DNA of 64,000 bases from Kocuria palustris (GTDB taxonomy: Bacteria; Actinomycetota; Actinomycetes; Actinomycetales; Micrococcaceae), in assembly GCF_007666205.1 (NCBI RefSeq), contig NZ_VDOR01000002.1, positions 62,001 through 126,000 on the forward strand, given 5' to 3'. Within the stretch, counting starts at the first letter, position 1; each line of letters starts with the position of its first letter. Both the position numbers and the translations under genes were made by a program. This document shows positions 62,448 through 64,000 of this stretch, piece by piece. The notes beneath the pieces are model-generated. The model saw only the letters and a program-made list of their open reading frames with translations. It ran no database searches and was not told the origin of the DNA.

Positions 62448-63353
62448 TCAGCCCTGGTCGCCGCCGCCCACCGGCAGCACGGAGCCGGTGATGTACGAGG
62501 CCTCGTCCGAGGCGAGGAACACGATCGGAGCGGTCTGCTCCTCGAGGGTCCCGTACCGCTTCATGAACGAGGAGCTGACGGTCTGATCCACGATGGTGCG
62601 GTACCAGGCCTCCTCCTGCTCGCCCTCGGGGCCCGGCCCCCGCTGGACCGCCCGCGGGGGCGCCAGCGTGCCGCCCGGGGCAGTGGCCACCACGCGGATG
62701 CCGCGCTCGGCCACCTCGAAGGCCAGCGCCTTGGTCAGCGCGTTGACGCCGCCCTTGGCCGCCGCGTAGGGCACGCGGTTGAGGCCTCCCGTGGCCACGG
62801 AGGACACGTTGACGATCGTCCCGGAGCCGGCCTCGAGCATGGGCGCGAGCACCGCATGGCACGAGTACAGCGTGGGGAACAGCGAGCGCCGGATCTCCTT
62901 GTCGATCTTCTCGACGTCGTACTCCTCGTACGGACGGGCCCAGATGGTCCCCCCGACGTTGTTGATGAGCACGTCGATCCGGCCGTGCGCCTCCAGCGCG
63001 GCGGCGACGAACTGCTCCGCGCCGGAGGCCTGCTCCAGGTCCACGCCGGTCACGGCCGTGGCCCGCCCGGAGCCCGCGTCCGCGCGCTCGTTGATGCCGT
63101 CGGCGACCTCCTCGGCGATCTCGGAGCGGTCCACGAGCACGACCGTGCCGCCCTCCGCCGCCACGCGCTCGGCGACGGCGCGCCCGATCCCCTGGGCGGC
63201 GCCCGTCACGACGACGACCTTGCCGTCGAAGCGCCCCGGGCTCAGGGCCGCGGGCCGTTGCGCGCCGGTCTCGGCGGTCGGCATGCCCGAGACGTCGGTG
63301 CCGGTCGCCCCGGGCGTCCCGGGATCCTTCTGCCGGTCCTGGCCCGCCATCAT
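62448..63353 (-). CDS. benD: Benzoate diol dehydrogenase (1,6-dihydroxycyclohexa-2,4-diene-1-carboxylate dehydrogenase)
   Basis: A 301-residue short-chain dehydrogenase that oxidises and decarboxylates benzoate cis-diol to catechol, making NADH. NAD motif 'TGAAQGIGRAVA', the 'INNVGGTIWARPYEEY' loop typical of BenD, catalytic Ser in 'NVSSVATGG' and Y-x3-K in 'VPYAAAKGG'. The 'ATAPGGTLAPPR' segment is also BenD-like. The first ~38 residues are a nonconserved extension. ATG 63353 overlaps the benC stop (ATGA); ATG 63350 is the alternative. Confidence 0.92.
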   Translation of the reverse strand: MMAGQDRQKDPGTPGATGTDVSGMPTAETGAQRPAALSPGRFDGKVVVVTGAAQGIGRAVAERVAAEGGTVVLVDRSEIAEEVADGINERADAGSGRATAVTGVDLEQASGAEQFVAAALEAHGRIDVLINNVGGTIWARPYEEYDVEKIDKEIRRSLFPTLYSCHAVLAPMLEAGSGTIVNVSSVATGGLNRVPYAAAKGGVNALTKALAFEVAERGIRVVATAPGGTLAPPRAVQRGPGPEGEQEEAWYRTIVDQTVSSSFMKRYGTLEEQTAPIVFLASDEASYITGSVLPVGGGDQG

Positions 63354-64000
63354 GCCTCCGGGCCGGCGGCGGCGTCCGGCTTCTCGGTCGCGGAGTCGTC
63401 GTGGGCGTCGACGGCGGTGTCCATGGTCTGCTTGGCCTGCACCGTGTGGGACTGGACCAGCTCCAGGACCTTGTCGAGCTCGCCGGCGCGCATGAGCTCG
63501 ACGAGCTCGTGGTGATCCCGCACCACGGACTCGAAGATCACGCCGCCGTTGTCGAGCGCCTCGCGCATGTGGGTCGGGGTGTCCAGGCCCTGGTACGCGG
63601 TGAGCAGCGCCGGGTTGTCGGCGACCGTGAACGGGTACTCGTGGAAGTCGTAGTTGGCGTCCACGAAGGCCTGGGCGTCGACGAGCTTGCCGTCCTCGAC
63701 CGTGCCGTCGCACTTGTCCGCCAGGCGAGCCCAGTTGTCGAGCTGCTCCTCCGTCAGCTTGCCGATCAGCAGCCGCGCCGCGGCCGTCTCGAGGCCCGCG
63801 CGGGCGTCGAGGTGCGCCGCGGTGTCGACCTTGCCGAACTTCAGCACGCCGGTCTCCATGGACGAGACGGCCGCCTCCTGCGAGGTGTTCTCGTCGATCT
63901 GGTCGGAGGAGACCGGGGCGCCCGTCTCGTCGTCGCCGCCCGTGGTGCCCTTGGGCGCGAAGCGCTCGAAGTAGAAGTTCGCCGGGTTCACCTGCTCGTC
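63350..64000 (-). CDS. benC: Benzoate 1,2-dioxygenase reductase BenC, C-terminal part with an FCD-like domain (truncated by window edge)
   Basis: Open from the window edge; 216 residues are visible. The first ~15 ('DEQVNPANFYFERFAP') match the typical C-terminal end of BenC/XylZ reductases, where proteobacterial proteins stop. Here the frame continues through a polar linker (~35 residues) into a helical region like the FCD ligand-binding domain of GntR regulators: 'DARAGLETAAARLLIGKLTE', 'DANYDFHEYPF' and 'DHHELVELMRAGELDKVLEL', with FCD-type His residues. Translational overlap with benD supports the ben operon. A start at GTG 63991 is unlikely. The fusion itself is inference from motifs. Confidence 0.75.
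   Translation of the reverse strand, partial: DEQVNPANFYFERFAPKGTTGGDDETGAPVSSDQIDENTSQEAAVSSMETGVLKFGKVDTAAHLDARAGLETAAARLLIGKLTEEQLDNWARLADKCDGTVEDGKLVDAQAFVDANYDFHEYPFTVADNPALLTAYQGLDTPTHMREALDNGGVIFESVVRDHHELVELMRAGELDKVLELVQSHTVQAKQTMDTAVDAHDDSATEKPDAAAGPEA

Noticed and set aside
63350-63991. Stand-alone FCD/GntR regulator starting at GTG 63991
   Set aside because: No HTH domain, no Shine-Dalgarno, and the frame is open to the edge with a BenC-like tail, so a BenC fusion is preferred.

Overview
The window is very high-GC bacterial chromosome with dense genes on both strands, many GTG and some TTG starts, and strong hairpins that mostly lack a T-run. Gene content points to an actinobacterium. 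The indicators are GTP-dependent PEP carboxykinase, an Lhr helicase coupled to a Nei2-type glycosylase, a TagA-like glycosylase, FAD/Fe-S D-lactate dehydrogenase, type I IPP isomerase, a LuxR-LAL regulator beside ben genes, and an IdeR/DtxR-type iron box. Micrococcales (a Micrococcaceae-like organism) is my best guess from gene content alone. No phage, IS element, CRISPR array or rRNA is visible.

Layout. 1-4.6 kb: 3' part of a queuosine-precursor transporter, an MBL hydrolase, an AHSA1 protein, tgt and a FUSC membrane protein. 4.6-9.2 kb: a Nudix-like protein, a GH76 hydrolase, an RluA-type synthase, idi and nei2. 9.2-15.3 kb: lhr and a DUF4232 lipoprotein, with short start/stop overlaps to nei2. 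15.4-20.4 kb: FAD/Fe-S dehydrogenase, 2Fe-2S ferredoxin, tRNA-Ser(CGA), tadA and upp. 20.4-24.2 kb: an orphan winged-helix regulator with a long unusual leader, SixA-like phosphatase, DUF488, aldo/keto reductase and tRNA-Arg(ACG). 24.2-29.5 kb: a five-gene siderophore-iron uptake operon behind an iron box. 29.7-37.2 kb: pckG, phosphomannomutase, manA and a UvrA paralogue. 37.3-44.2 kb: lipoproteins, a DsbA-like protein, acylphosphatase, a spermidine-synthase-like protein, EcsC-like protein, GDPD and an unknown gene. 44.2-51.3 kb: purB, a hisC/pat aminotransferase and a three-gene 2-oxoacid dehydrogenase operon. 51.3-55.3 kb: 3-methyladenine glycosylase and a two-component system with an extra sensor-like membrane protein. 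55.6-64 kb: acyl-CoA synthetase, LysR, muconate cycloisomerase, then convergently benR (LAL), benD and the 3' part of benC.

How genes work together. The right end is the edge of a benzoate/catechol (beta-ketoadipate) pathway: BenC and BenD act in benzoate to catechol, the muconate cycloisomerase acts on cis,cis-muconate, and the LAL and LysR proteins are the likely regulators. BenC appears to carry an extra C-terminal FCD-like helical domain, the most unusual protein architecture here. The 24-29 kb operon imports and releases iron from siderophores. pckG, pmm and manA link gluconeogenesis to mannose-phosphate supply. TadA and its known substrate tRNA-Arg(ACG) lie 5 kb apart.

Regulatory reading. 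Several genes have a TAnnnT hexamer 6-7 nt before the start codon and no Shine-Dalgarno, which suggests frequent leaderless mRNAs. Two genes of unknown role share a TTACC-N4-GGTAA dyad in their upstream regions.
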